Position numbers and translations under genes: made by a program. From NCBI GenBank assembly GCA_023245475.1, contig JAHFKF010000050.1, positions 1-10,157 on the forward strand: 10,157 bases of DNA, read 5' to 3'. The notes under the pieces were generated by a model. That model made no database searches. It was not told the DNA's origin and saw only the letters and a list, made by a program, of their open reading frames with translations. Of the stretch, positions 1-9,000 are shown piece after piece; positions within the stretch are counted from its first letter, which is position 1, and each line of letters begins with the position of its first letter. This stretch comes from Candidatus Levyibacteriota bacterium (lineage in GTDB: Bacteria > Patescibacteriota > Microgenomatia > Levybacterales > UBA12049).

Positions 1-49
1 AGAAGTTACAACCTCTCATGTATCGCCCGAGGTTGTATTCTCAACTTCT
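1..49. repeat. Two-step inverted repeat inside the first gene
   Basis: Bases 8-15 (ACAACCTC) are the reverse complement of 29-36, and bases 1-7 (AGAAGTT) that of 43-49. This gives 15 paired positions around a 13-base loop, with a 6-base bulge at 37-42. It lies within apparent coding sequence and may continue beyond the window edge. No T-run follows, so it is not an intrinsic terminator. Confidence 0.45.
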
Positions 50-422
50 GAACAACATATAGAAACCAAAAAAGCAGCAGAAATCCTTACGACCCACTAT
101 TTACGATTCACAAAAAAAAAGAATAGATGATCTTTCTCCTTCCGAAAGACGATTAATCAACCTAGTAGCCAAAGCACCTCCCAATGAGAGATCTGTGACT
201 AATAATCTTATTAAACGGGCTGCTGCAACAATTGATGCATCAGCCAGCCTCTATACTCAACTTGCATCGTTAGCAGATACTCCAGCTAACCAAAAAGTTA
301 AGGATCGTTTACTCTTTCACCGAGCAACGGTTTTCAATCCAATAACGCCTGGATTAAAAGAATCAGTCAATGATCTTATGTTCTATATCGAAGAAATAAA
401 AGGAAAGTTAGGACTGCGCTAA
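2..422 (+). CDS. Unidentified protein, 5'-truncated by the window edge and frameshifted at an A9 run
   Basis: I do not recognise this gene. The frame starting at base 2 is open with protein-like content (it contains SPEVVFSTSEQ and KKAAEILTTHYLRF) until a TGA at 128-130. The frame starting at base 63 has no start codon before a GTG at 195, yet reads as convincing protein (DDLSPSERRLINLVAKAP) and runs to TAA at 420-422. Dropping one A from the run at 112-120 joins the two into about 139 visible residues. The simplest reading is therefore one gene broken by a single-base indel. The product looks soluble, basic and largely helical, with no membrane segment. The 3' end faces the next gene with 8 bp between. 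A shorter protein starting at GTG 195 (75 residues) is possible but leaves the coding-like sequence before it unexplained. That this region is coding is fairly sure; the function is unknown. Confidence 0.6.
112..120 (+). other. A9 homopolymer at the frame break
   Basis: Nine consecutive A lie exactly where coding potential moves from the frame of base 2 to the frame of base 63. Removing one A, or adding two, restores a single open frame. It may be a sequencing or assembly error, a real inactivating mutation, or a transcriptional slippage site. The sequence alone cannot separate these. Confidence 0.6.
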
Positions 423-430
423 ACGGAGCA

Positions 431-901
431 CTAGACACTCTTTCGGGCGAGCATTTTTTTGATGGCAGTTACCACTTCATCATCAACTGAAGAGGTACCC
501 ACATGACGAGGCTCCATTACAGATCCTGTTAGTTTGCTGGCAATAATCATCCCTAGATCCCCTGAACCAACCCCAATAGGAAATCGCCCATAGAATACTC
601 GCAGCAATGAAGAACCACTCATTCGATCTTCTGGGAAAATCTCAAGAGCATCAAGAAATTCATCATCAGGAGAATAGACCTCGATTCGTTTGTATTGGGA
701 AAGCGTTGGAAGCTTTTCAAAATCTTTGATGACAATCACTTTCCCTTCAGGGACGACAATCTCAGTACGCTGTGCTCCTCCCGTTTCATCTTCAAAGACT
801 TTAATTGCACCATCATACATTGCATGCTTGAGAATGTTGGCGAAATGTTTATGCCATCCCCCAGATCCGGCTCCAGATTGGTTTAATGCAGCAAAGTCCA
901 T
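431..901 (-). CDS. Hypothetical protein, 156 residues
   Basis: I do not recognise this gene. The product is soluble, without signal peptide or membrane segment. It begins MDFAALNQSGAGSGGWHKHF, has a mixed alpha/beta middle with an acidic segment (YSPDDEFLDALEIFPED), and ends in a basic helix (VTAIKKMLARKS). The frame is open further upstream to an ATG at 919 and a TTG at 958. I chose the ATG at 901 because a good promoter (TTGTCA, 18 bases, TATAGT) ends 6 bases before it, which would put both earlier starts inside or upstream of the promoter. With the 919 start the protein has 162 residues. It is divergent from the 786-residue gene and convergent with the first gene. Plus-strand ORFs over the same bases have poor protein character. 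That it is a real gene is likely; the function is unknown. Confidence 0.7.
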   Translation of the reverse strand: MDFAALNQSGAGSGGWHKHFANILKHAMYDGAIKVFEDETGGAQRTEIVVPEGKVIVIKDFEKLPTLSQYKRIEVYSPDDEFLDALEIFPEDRMSGSSLLRVFYGRFPIGVGSGDLGMIIASKLTGSVMEPRHVGTSSVDDEVVTAIKKMLARKSV

Positions 902-907
902 AGCATT

Positions 908-937
908 ACTATACCGCATCTCAGGAGTCTTTGACAA
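908..937 (-). promoter_or_regulatory. Promoter of the 156-residue hypothetical gene, leaderless geometry
   Basis: On the minus strand a -35 box TTGTCA (937-932) is followed after 18 bases by a -10 box TATAGT (913-908), each matching the sigma70 consensus at five of six bases. Only six bases separate the -10 box from the ATG at 901. Transcription would start at or one base before the start codon, giving a leaderless mRNA. The plus-strand hexamer TTGACA (931-936) overlaps the same -35 box. Confidence 0.5.
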
Positions 938-3307
938 GTGTCTATTCCCAAACAGCAATAAACGTGATACACTTCCGACAATTTATGTCAACGGGAAAAG
1001 AGGCAGAAAAAGCCCCAGAAAAAGAACGATATCCACAGCGGCTAATAACTTACCGTGAGGTGCAGGGCATTATTGCAGATAACCGCACCACGCTTATTCT
1101 TAATACAAAGTCTTTCCGTGGACACTTTAGCTCCGATGGCAGTAGCTTTGATCCAGATCTCTGTCATCCCATTCGATTGGTAGATGTCCTACAATATGAT
1201 GGTAGTATTATTAAAGGCATTCAAGATGGAAACCATCGTAGCATTGCTGGAGAAATCTATGGAAAAAGACTCGATCCTGATATTCCATACTTACCCACAC
1301 AAAACGTTACAAAACAATTTAGTGATAAGCCATTGTCCCCGGAGCACTTCATGGACGTGTTAATAGAACCTACCAAACAGCAGGCTGAAATTGCCCCGGA
1401 ACGAATGGCATATATTACGCTCTCTCAATGGGAACAAATGGTAGGACCAGATATCGCCAATAAATTTTCTTTCTTGGCAGCTTTGACAGATACTGCGAGA
1501 GTCGAGCCTTATTTTGTGGGAAGTACTCCCGCTGAACAGAAAATAGTGCAAAAAAAACTAACGGCATTACAAGACATCATTAAAAAAGCAGATTATTCTC
1601 CCCAAGAAATGCGTAAGGAGATACTTTTACTGATGAGTCAACAGGGCACAGATGCCGTACTTGAAAAGAGATTGTTGGATCAACAGATTCGCGGATTAAT
1701 GTTTCTTCCCTCATTTAACAACAAACTAACACAAGCGTTTGGCCACGATCAACATGAAGAACTTGCCACAGGTCAAGAAAAAACTATCCAAGAAGTAGCA
1801 AGAAGCCTTGCTCGTTTTACTAAAAAAAGAGAGAATCTTGAACGGGAGAAGATTTATGAACTGCTCACTAAACCAAGTCATCCTTTTAGAGAAACGATTG
1901 CAATTATTAATGCCCCAAGCCCCAAATCTGCCGAAACTCATGCCCGAATACAAAAACAAGTCGAAAAAACAAAGGCTGCCTATCAAGCCAAACTTCCTCC
2001 TGGAGCAGAAATTTCTTCCAACGCTAATGGACTACTCTATAAATTTAGAGAAAGAACAGAAACTCCTGAGACAATCGCAGCAACAGTTGCCAAGGTTACT
2101 AAAATATTAGAGAGAGCAGATACGATACTAGCCACCCTTCCAGTATGTCCTCAACGAACGGAGATAGAGAACAAGAGAACATCAGTAAAGAAGCATTCAA
2201 CATACGATACAATTGGCAGCTTAGCAGACTTCTTGCAGGGAGCCATTAATGCTGCTGGTGCCGTGAATAGCAACGATGAAGTAACAAACCAAGAAGACCC
2301 TCGAATAAGAATCCTCGAAGCAGACAATACACGCCTTACTAAGCAAGTGACAGCATTTGAGACAGCAAATGAAGCTCTTTTTCAAAAGGCTCAAGGATTA
2401 CAAACAGAAAATAAACGCCTTACAGATAGAGAAGCAGAACTGAAAGCAGAAATCGAGCGACTAAAAAGACTTCTTGATAAGCAAGTCACAACGACTACAG
2501 AGACACAAGTGGAAACAGCACCTTCAGCAAATGCCGAGGTAACGGTCTTTCCTGCAAACACTGTTGAACCAGTTACCCCACCCATCGCGGCGACGGACGA
2601 AACAGAAGCAGTTGCTGTCCCCGCTATCTGGGACACGCTTAGATATCATAAAGAACATGACGGAACAAAAGTGTGGTTTGCGAGCAATTTCCCACCACCG
2701 CCAGCTACGGTAAACCATGAAGTCAGACAAAAAACAACGCTTATGATCAGTGACAAAAGCCGAATGGTGCTACGATATCCTCCTGAAGAATGGCCAGAGA
2801 CACTCAGTAATATTCAACTGCAAACGGGGCAAACAGGCCTTGATGCAATTGACCACGCACTTACACCACGCTTTGGACGACTCATGCATGACCTAGCCTG
2901 GGGGATAACAAACGAGGAATTCTCTTATCTTGCTGGCGCAAGTATTATTCAATTTCTTAAAGCTAGTGCAGAAGATATCCCAGAGACAGATCCACGCAAA
3001 GCGAATAGTATTCGACAAACGATAGAGATAATGACTGAGAACCTCCATGCATTCAAAGCGCTTCTGTTTGATAAGATACGAGCCCCCTATGCCGTGCTTA
3101 TACAAGTACTTTTGTTTGGACATCCAAATGATCAAGCAAGAAAAACAATCATAGGATCTATGCGTGGGGCGAGAGCCAATACAATTTCTACTCACGACAA
3201 TCTCATCAAACTTGCTTCGCTACACGATCCACGTATAAAAACTCATAAAGAATCAGATGCGCTATTGGGAAAGCTTTTTAGAAGGCATATTCTTGGAGAG
3301 AAACCAA

Positions 3308-5092
<1,785 letters not shown>

Positions 5093-5111
5093 AGTTCTCA
5101 ATTCCCTGCCT

Positions 5112-5140
5112 CGCGTCGGCTCGCCTAGCGAGTCGACGCG
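5112..5140. repeat. GC-rich palindrome between the Fic and ligase genes
   Basis: The 13-base arms 5112-5124 and 5128-5140 are reverse complements except for one position (5119 against 5133), around a 3-base loop CTA. It begins two bases after the Fic stop codon and ends 19 bases before the ligase ATG. It is far richer in GC than its surroundings. No T-run follows on either strand, so intrinsic termination is unlikely. It may be a mobile palindromic repeat or an mRNA processing or stability hairpin. Confidence 0.8.
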
Positions 5141-5142
5141 GG

Positions 5143-6207
5143 TCAGTTCATAACATACTTCGCGCCTTTAGTTTTTCCTGACTTTTTGATAATCCCGGAT
5201 TTCAGAAGTCCTTTTAATTCATTAAGCACCGTGTCTTCTGACACCATGGGAAACAGCGTCTTAAATGCCTGGTTCTGCAAAAATCCTGTTTGTTGGATAT
5301 ACTCAATGATCTTGAGCTGCCTGCCTGACAACATAAGTGGCTTTCCGCCCAGGCGTTCCTTTAATTTGTTGTCTACGGAGATCTTTTCAATTTTGTCTTT
5401 GATCTTGGCAAGCTCGATTGCTAAACCTTCAGTAAAGTACGTCAGCCATTCCGTTAAGTCTCCTTCGTTACGTTCAATACTTTGCAAAGCTTCATAATAT
5501 CGAGGCGCATCATTATCAAAGTACTCTTCAAGCGAGAAGAATTGTCTAATATCATAACCTTCTTGAAACAGCACAAAGGTAGAAAGAGCTCGAGCCACCC
5601 GACCATTACCATCAAGGAACGGATGAATGCGAACAAATTCATAATGCACAATGCCACTTTTAAGAACGGGGTGCAACATCTCTCCCCGGTGATGATTCAT
5701 AAAGGCAAGGAGTTCCTGAATTTGTAGCGGGATAGCAACAGCAGGTGGCGGCGTAAAAGTAACCTGACCAGTCAGATTATTTCTCACCACAACTTGTGTC
5801 TCTCGATACACCCCGCACCGTTCCTGCGAGAGAATCTTATCAACCGTTAATTTATGTAAATACTTAATAAAGAGCTCTTCCACCTGAAACGTGGCACGCC
5901 CCTCCTCTGAGGCATTACGAATTTCCCCAATATATTCCATGACCTTGCGGTAATTAATAATTTCCTGAATGTCACGAGGTCTGGCAATCACATCTTGTCC
6001 CAGCATGACTTTCTCAGCTTGAGTAAGGTTCAATTCATTGCCTTCAATGTGGGTTCCGTGATACACGGTTCTGACCATAGCATCCTGCTGAAATTCTTTT
6101 TCGTAATATGGCAAAAGAGGCGCATGATCAATCACCTCACGTGAGGCTTCAATGCTACCGATATAACGAAGGATATGGTTGTTGATGGTGTATTTCGGGG
6201 TGTACAT
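5143..6207 (-). CDS. Fic family protein (AMPylator) with C-terminal winged helix, 354 residues
   Basis: Fic proteins usually transfer AMP from ATP to a Ser, Thr or Tyr hydroxyl of a target protein. The full catalytic motif HPFLDGNGRVAR is at 195-206, with H195 the expected base, so the enzyme looks active. The preceding flap region contains TGQVTFTPPP (146-155). Near the N-terminus GTHIEGNEL (51-59) corresponds to the inhibitory alpha-helix motif (S/T)xxxE(G/N). The blocking glutamate (E55) is kept, but the first position is Gly instead of Ser/Thr. Residues about 292-354 (SGRQLKIIEYIQQ to GAKYVMN) form a winged-helix-like domain, a common layout of Fic_N-Fic-wHTH proteins. This suggests self-inhibition and perhaps DNA binding. 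No separate antitoxin gene is adjacent. The ATG at 6207 has no Shine-Dalgarno sequence. The target is unknown. Confidence 0.93.
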   Translation of the reverse strand: MYTPKYTINNHILRYIGSIEASREVIDHAPLLPYYEKEFQQDAMVRTVYHGTHIEGNELNLTQAEKVMLGQDVIARPRDIQEIINYRKVMEYIGEIRNASEEGRATFQVEELFIKYLHKLTVDKILSQERCGVYRETQVVVRNNLTGQVTFTPPPAVAIPLQIQELLAFMNHHRGEMLHPVLKSGIVHYEFVRIHPFLDGNGRVARALSTFVLFQEGYDIRQFFSLEEYFDNDAPRYYEALQSIERNEGDLTEWLTYFTEGLAIELAKIKDKIEKISVDNKLKERLGGKPLMLSGRQLKIIEYIQQTGFLQNQAFKTLFPMVSEDTVLNELKGLLKSGIIKKSGKTKGAKYVMN

Positions 6208-6218
6208 AACGACGATTT

Positions 6219-6247
6219 ATTATTGCGCATTTCCCGAAAAAAGGCAA
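6219..6247 (-). promoter_or_regulatory. Possible promoter of the Fic gene
   Basis: On the minus strand TTGCCT (6247-6242), 17 bases, then AATAAT (6224-6219) lie in the 47-bp gap after the preceding gene. They match the sigma70 consensus at four and five of six bases. The ATG at 6207 is 11 bases beyond the -10 box, leaving a 5' leader of only a few bases and no room for a ribosome-binding site. Confidence 0.35.
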
Positions 6248-6254
6248 CTTGTTC

Positions 6255-6980
6255 TCAAGCTTTCCGTCCTTCAGTGCGATAGCCGTTTCCTATTCGATGC
6301 CCTTCACCTACCAAAAGCTTTCCCGTACTTTCTCTTTTAACATTCATGAATGATGCTGAACCAGCAATAGAACCTGGTAATGTTACCCGATGCTCTTCAT
6401 CAAAGTAATGCCCGGTGAGCAGTTTATTGAATTGGGAAGCAACGATATATGTCTGTAGTCTCTGCCCCTGTTTGTCTTGGATTCTGATTCGATAGTTTAA
6501 ACCGGCGCCGTTAACTTCCCCCGCTAACAGATTCGGCTCTTCTCTATCCATTTCAACATCAATACACCCACCGCCTGTATGGGTATTCTTATTTTTACGG
6601 AGCACTGACTTTCCTATCTCAGGAAACCTTTGAAGCAAAAAATCTGGTCCTTCTTGCGTCATGATCTCATCAGGGAGGAGAAGTACACCTCGATTTTGTT
6701 CACGTAACGCTGCTAATTCGTCTTGGCTGCGATTACACGCAGGTACTGTCAAAGCAGCTTCTGAAGGTACTCCCCAGAACTCTTGCCATGTAGCATCAAC
6801 AAGTTGCGGTGTTAGCGTGTTACGATCCCATGCCTCACGATAGGAAGACATTACTTCAAGCAGTTCTGACGTTGACTCGCTTTGCACAGTTGAAGGTTCA
6901 GTAATTGCACGAGGAGGCAAATCTACTCGAAGGACGTCCTGCATATCATGAACAACAATCCATCTTCGTTCTAAACTCAT
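6255..6980 (-). CDS. Hypothetical protein, 241 residues
   Basis: I cannot assign a function. The protein is soluble, with no signal peptide or membrane helix. The first 80 residues are acidic and probably helical. A central segment reads EQNRGVLLLPDEIMTQEGPDFLL (residues about 94-116). A later one, QTYIVASQFNKLLTGHYFDE, is followed by a short-strand, Gly-rich tail ending GNGYRTEGRKA. This pattern (an NRG..LLPDE segment, then TYI.xSQ.NKLLTG.YFDE) reminds me of uncharacterised proteins that recur in Patescibacteria genomes, but this is recollection and not a match. The ATG at 6980 has no Shine-Dalgarno sequence; a TATAAT box ends 7 bases before it. It lies 21 bp after the hydrate dehydratase stop and 47 bp before the Fic start. 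Certainty that it is a gene is high. Confidence 0.8.
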   Translation of the reverse strand: MSLERRWIVVHDMQDVLRVDLPPRAITEPSTVQSESTSELLEVMSSYREAWDRNTLTPQLVDATWQEFWGVPSEAALTVPACNRSQDELAALREQNRGVLLLPDEIMTQEGPDFLLQRFPEIGKSVLRKNKNTHTGGGCIDVEMDREEPNLLAGEVNGAGLNYRIRIQDKQGQRLQTYIVASQFNKLLTGHYFDEEHRVTLPGSIAGSASFMNVKRESTGKLLVGEGHRIGNGYRTEGRKA

Positions 6981-6987
6981 GTGGAGT

Positions 6988-7016
6988 ATTATACTCTATT
7001 TCTAGATCGAAAACAC
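6988..7016 (-). promoter_or_regulatory. Promoter with perfect TATAAT, leaderless geometry, before the 241-residue gene
   Basis: On the minus strand a perfect -10 hexamer TATAAT (6993-6988) lies 7 bases before the ATG at 6980. The -35 position at 17 bases spacing (GTGTTT, 7016-7011) is poor. The transcript would begin at or next to the start codon. If used, it separates this gene and those after it from the upstream recF-nnrD unit. Confidence 0.4.
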
Positions 7017-7883
7017 GTGTTTCATAACATGAGGTATCTCATCAGCCAGATCTGATGCGTTGAAGTAATAACCAACTTTTTCAAAGAGTGCTTCTCCTGC
7101 TTTTTTGTTGAAGTATGATCCAGCCCGAGCCGCAAGAAACAAATCATTTTTGGTTGCAAGGGCAGCAATAAGCCCGGCAAGCACGTCGCCCGTTCCCCCT
7201 TTGGTCATGCCAGCATTGCCCCCGGAAGTTTCAAAATATTCTTTGCTTGAGCAAACAATATCTTTCTCACCCTTTAAGACAATAATTGCATGATACTTTT
7301 CGGCCATGGAGCGGGCATTATCGGCTGTTGGTTTGAGCTTAAAGACGCGTTCAAATTCACCAACATGGGGAGTCACAATGGCATTTCCAGAAAGAGGCAA
7401 AAGCCACGCTGGATCCATCATCTGAAGTGCTCCTGCATCGATAATCCACTTCTTGTGCGGATATTTCTCAAGCAAATACTTTGTTAAGAAGTACGATTGC
7501 TCCCCCTCATCAGTTAACTTGTTAATCTCTTCCAAAGTTCTCGTTTCTCGGCTCTCCGTCCTCAGTTCTCGGTTCTCGGTTCTCACCATCCCTGGCCCAA
7601 TCAGAACTGCATCTGCCTCTTCAAGATACGCTTCGAGATCATCCCTTCTGACGATGATGCCATTACGAAACTCTTTCTTGAGCTCTTCAACGATCAGATT
7701 ATTTTCTGCAACAGAGGAATAAAACACCATATCAACAACTCGGGAAGCAATCTGCAAAGCCCACAGGGAGGCGGCATGAAACAAATGGGAACCGCCAATA
7801 ATCATCAGCTTCCCGTTCTGCCCTTTGTGAGAAGCGGTGTGCGGCACGTACAACTGGGTAAGAAAATCAGAGCTAGTATTCAT
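7002..7883 (-). CDS. nnrD: ADP-dependent NAD(P)H-hydrate dehydratase (293 residues)
   Basis: It repairs damaged NADH and NADPH by dehydrating the hydrated forms (NADHX, NADPHX) with ADP or ATP, in the cytoplasm. It has the ribokinase-like fold of the CARKD/YjeF C-terminal family. The markers are KGQNGKLMIIGGS (20-32), the IGPGM loop (95-99), TPHVGEF (171-177), LKGEKD (203-208) and the signature GNAGMTKGGTGDVLAG, whose D233 is the expected catalytic residue. Length is usual for the stand-alone dehydratase; no epimerase (NnrE) domain is fused. Residues 100-116 are encoded by a heptanucleotide array placed directly after the GPGM loop. The ATG at 7883 lies inside the end of recF (11-bp overlap), which implies translational coupling. 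No Shine-Dalgarno sequence is visible. Confidence 0.95.
   Translation of the reverse strand: MNTSSDFLTQLYVPHTASHKGQNGKLMIIGGSHLFHAASLWALQIASRVVDMVFYSSVAENNLIVEELKKEFRNGIIVRRDDLEAYLEEADAVLIGPGMVRTENRELRTESRETRTLEEINKLTDEGEQSYFLTKYLLEKYPHKKWIIDAGALQMMDPAWLLPLSGNAIVTPHVGEFERVFKLKPTADNARSMAEKYHAIIVLKGEKDIVCSSKEYFETSGGNAGMTKGGTGDVLAGLIAALATKNDLFLAARAGSYFNKKAGEALFEKVGYYFNASDLADEIPHVMKHVFSI
7538..7586. repeat. Heptanucleotide tandem array 3, seven units, inside nnrD
   Basis: Seven consecutive 7-base units of the TTCTCGG/TTCTCCG family occur: TTCTCGT, TTCTCGG, CTCTCCG, TCCTCAG, TTCTCGG, TTCTCGG, TTCTCAC. On the gene strand they encode RTENRELRTESRETRT (residues 101-116), immediately after the conserved GPGM loop, and the frame continues intact. 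Confidence 0.9.
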
Positions 7884-8949
7884 TGCTTTTGGGATTATTC
7901 TCTAACTCTATCACATTCCCATTGACGTTTTCTACAAATTCACGATGTGTTGTCGTGATGATCGTTTGATGTGTATGTATAAATTGCAAAACGTGGGCAA
8001 TATGGCCACTATCAAGCTCTGAAAAGATATCATCTAAGAGCAACAATGGTTGCATTTTTGTTTGCTCTTCCACGAATGCAATTTGCGCTAGCTTTAGCTC
8101 AAGCGTGACTAATCGCTGTTGCCCACGTGAGGCAAAGTATTTAAGATCCACTGGCTCCTTTGATACGGGATGGATGCCAGAAATCAAGACATCATCCCGA
8201 TGAGGACCAACCAATGTTACGCCAGCACCAACCTCACCTGCTTTATAGCGAGCAAGCCGTTCTTCAGAAATAATGCTTGCATCATAGCTTAGGGTAAACG
8301 AGAATAGTTCCTTCAGCCGAGCATTAATCTGATCAATCAATGCTTGACGCTTAGCAGTAAGCAATGAACCGTTGGTGATCAAAAGCTCATCCCAATACGT
8401 AAAAATCTTTTCATTTCTGATGCCTGTTTGCTGTACCTGCTCGAGTAGTGCATTGCGCTGCCTCAAAGCTTTGGTATAAGTAGTATGAGCAACATGATAC
8501 TGATCATCTGTTTGCGAAAGCGTATCATCCAGAAACCGCCGTCTATTCCCCGGCTGTCCTGTAACCAAATCTAAATCTTCAGGAGTAAAGAGTACCGAGG
8601 GCATACGCCCCACAAAATCAACTCGTCTTCGAGGGATGCCATTGACCAGATATTTTTTCCTGCCTGTTGACCCCGGCAAGTGAGAAAGAACAATTTCAAG
8701 CTTGGTTTCATCCGAATCTCCATCGTGAAGCTCCCCCGTAATCCGACAAATATCTTGCCCGAATTGCACCAATTGGCCTTCTTTTTCAGACCGGAAGCTT
8801 TTTCCGGTTGTCAGTAATACTAAGGATTCAATCACATTGCTTTTACCAGCAGCATTGGGACCAATAATAATCGTGGCTTTGTCAGTAAAGGGAAATATAG
8901 CCTCAGAATAACTACGGAAATGCTGTAAAGCAAGCCTTGTAAGAAACAT
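7873..8949 (-). CDS. recF: DNA replication and repair protein RecF (358 residues)
   Basis: RecF is an SMC-like ATPase that binds ssDNA gaps with RecO and RecR and helps load RecA. The N-terminus MFLTRLALQHFRSYSE is typical of the family. Walker A GPNAAGKS is at 30-37, the conserved GPHRDD at 248-253, the ABC-type signature SRGQQRL at 274-280, and Walker B LLLLDD at 302-307, followed by FSELD. ITTTHREF (331-338) matches the switch-histidine region. Length is normal and all motifs are intact. It lies 51 bp after the UMP kinase stop and overlaps nnrD by 11 bp. This is not the dnaA-dnaN-recF arrangement seen in many bacteria. The sequence between the UMP kinase stop and the ATG at 8949 is open in the recF frame but lacks an upstream in-frame ATG. 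Confidence 0.97.
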   Translation of the reverse strand: MFLTRLALQHFRSYSEAIFPFTDKATIIIGPNAAGKSNVIESLVLLTTGKSFRSEKEGQLVQFGQDICRITGELHDGDSDETKLEIVLSHLPGSTGRKKYLVNGIPRRRVDFVGRMPSVLFTPEDLDLVTGQPGNRRRFLDDTLSQTDDQYHVAHTTYTKALRQRNALLEQVQQTGIRNEKIFTYWDELLITNGSLLTAKRQALIDQINARLKELFSFTLSYDASIISEERLARYKAGEVGAGVTLVGPHRDDVLISGIHPVSKEPVDLKYFASRGQQRLVTLELKLAQIAFVEEQTKMQPLLLLDDIFSELDSGHIAHVLQFIHTHQTIITTTHREFVENVNGNVIELENNPKSNEY

Positions 8950-8988
8950 TGTTACATTATTCCATTGCTTTCCTTCTAAAGCAAGCCT
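8926..8988. repeat. 12-bp direct repeat bracketing the recF start
   Basis: TAAAGCAAGCCT occurs at 8926-8937 and again at 8977-8988, 51 bases (17 codons) apart. The inner copy encodes RLAL of RecF (residues 5-8). The outer copy is in the same open frame just after the UMP kinase stop codon. Confidence 0.6.
8956..8984 (-). promoter_or_regulatory. Possible recF promoter, leaderless geometry
   Basis: On the minus strand TTGCTT (8984-8979), 17 bases, then AATAAT (8961-8956) lie in the 51-bp gap before recF. The -10 box ends 6 bases before the ATG at 8949. The -35 match is weak (three of six), and read-through from the UMP kinase gene is equally possible. Confidence 0.3.
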
Positions 8989-9000
8989 GAAAGAGGGAAA

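Noticed and set aside
931..963. TTGACA as -35 of a promoter for the 786-residue gene
   Set aside because: No -10 box at 16-18 bases; the best candidate (AATAAA, 958-963) is 21 bases away.
690..1058. Plus-strand ORF of 122 residues over the 156-residue minus-strand gene
   Set aside because: Composition is Ser/Cys/Pro-rich and unlike a protein; it runs antisense to a better minus-strand frame and through the start of the 786-residue gene.
6252..6275. Degenerate heptads at the 3' end of the 241-residue gene
   Set aside because: A few words resemble the unit, but no 7-base period can be followed.
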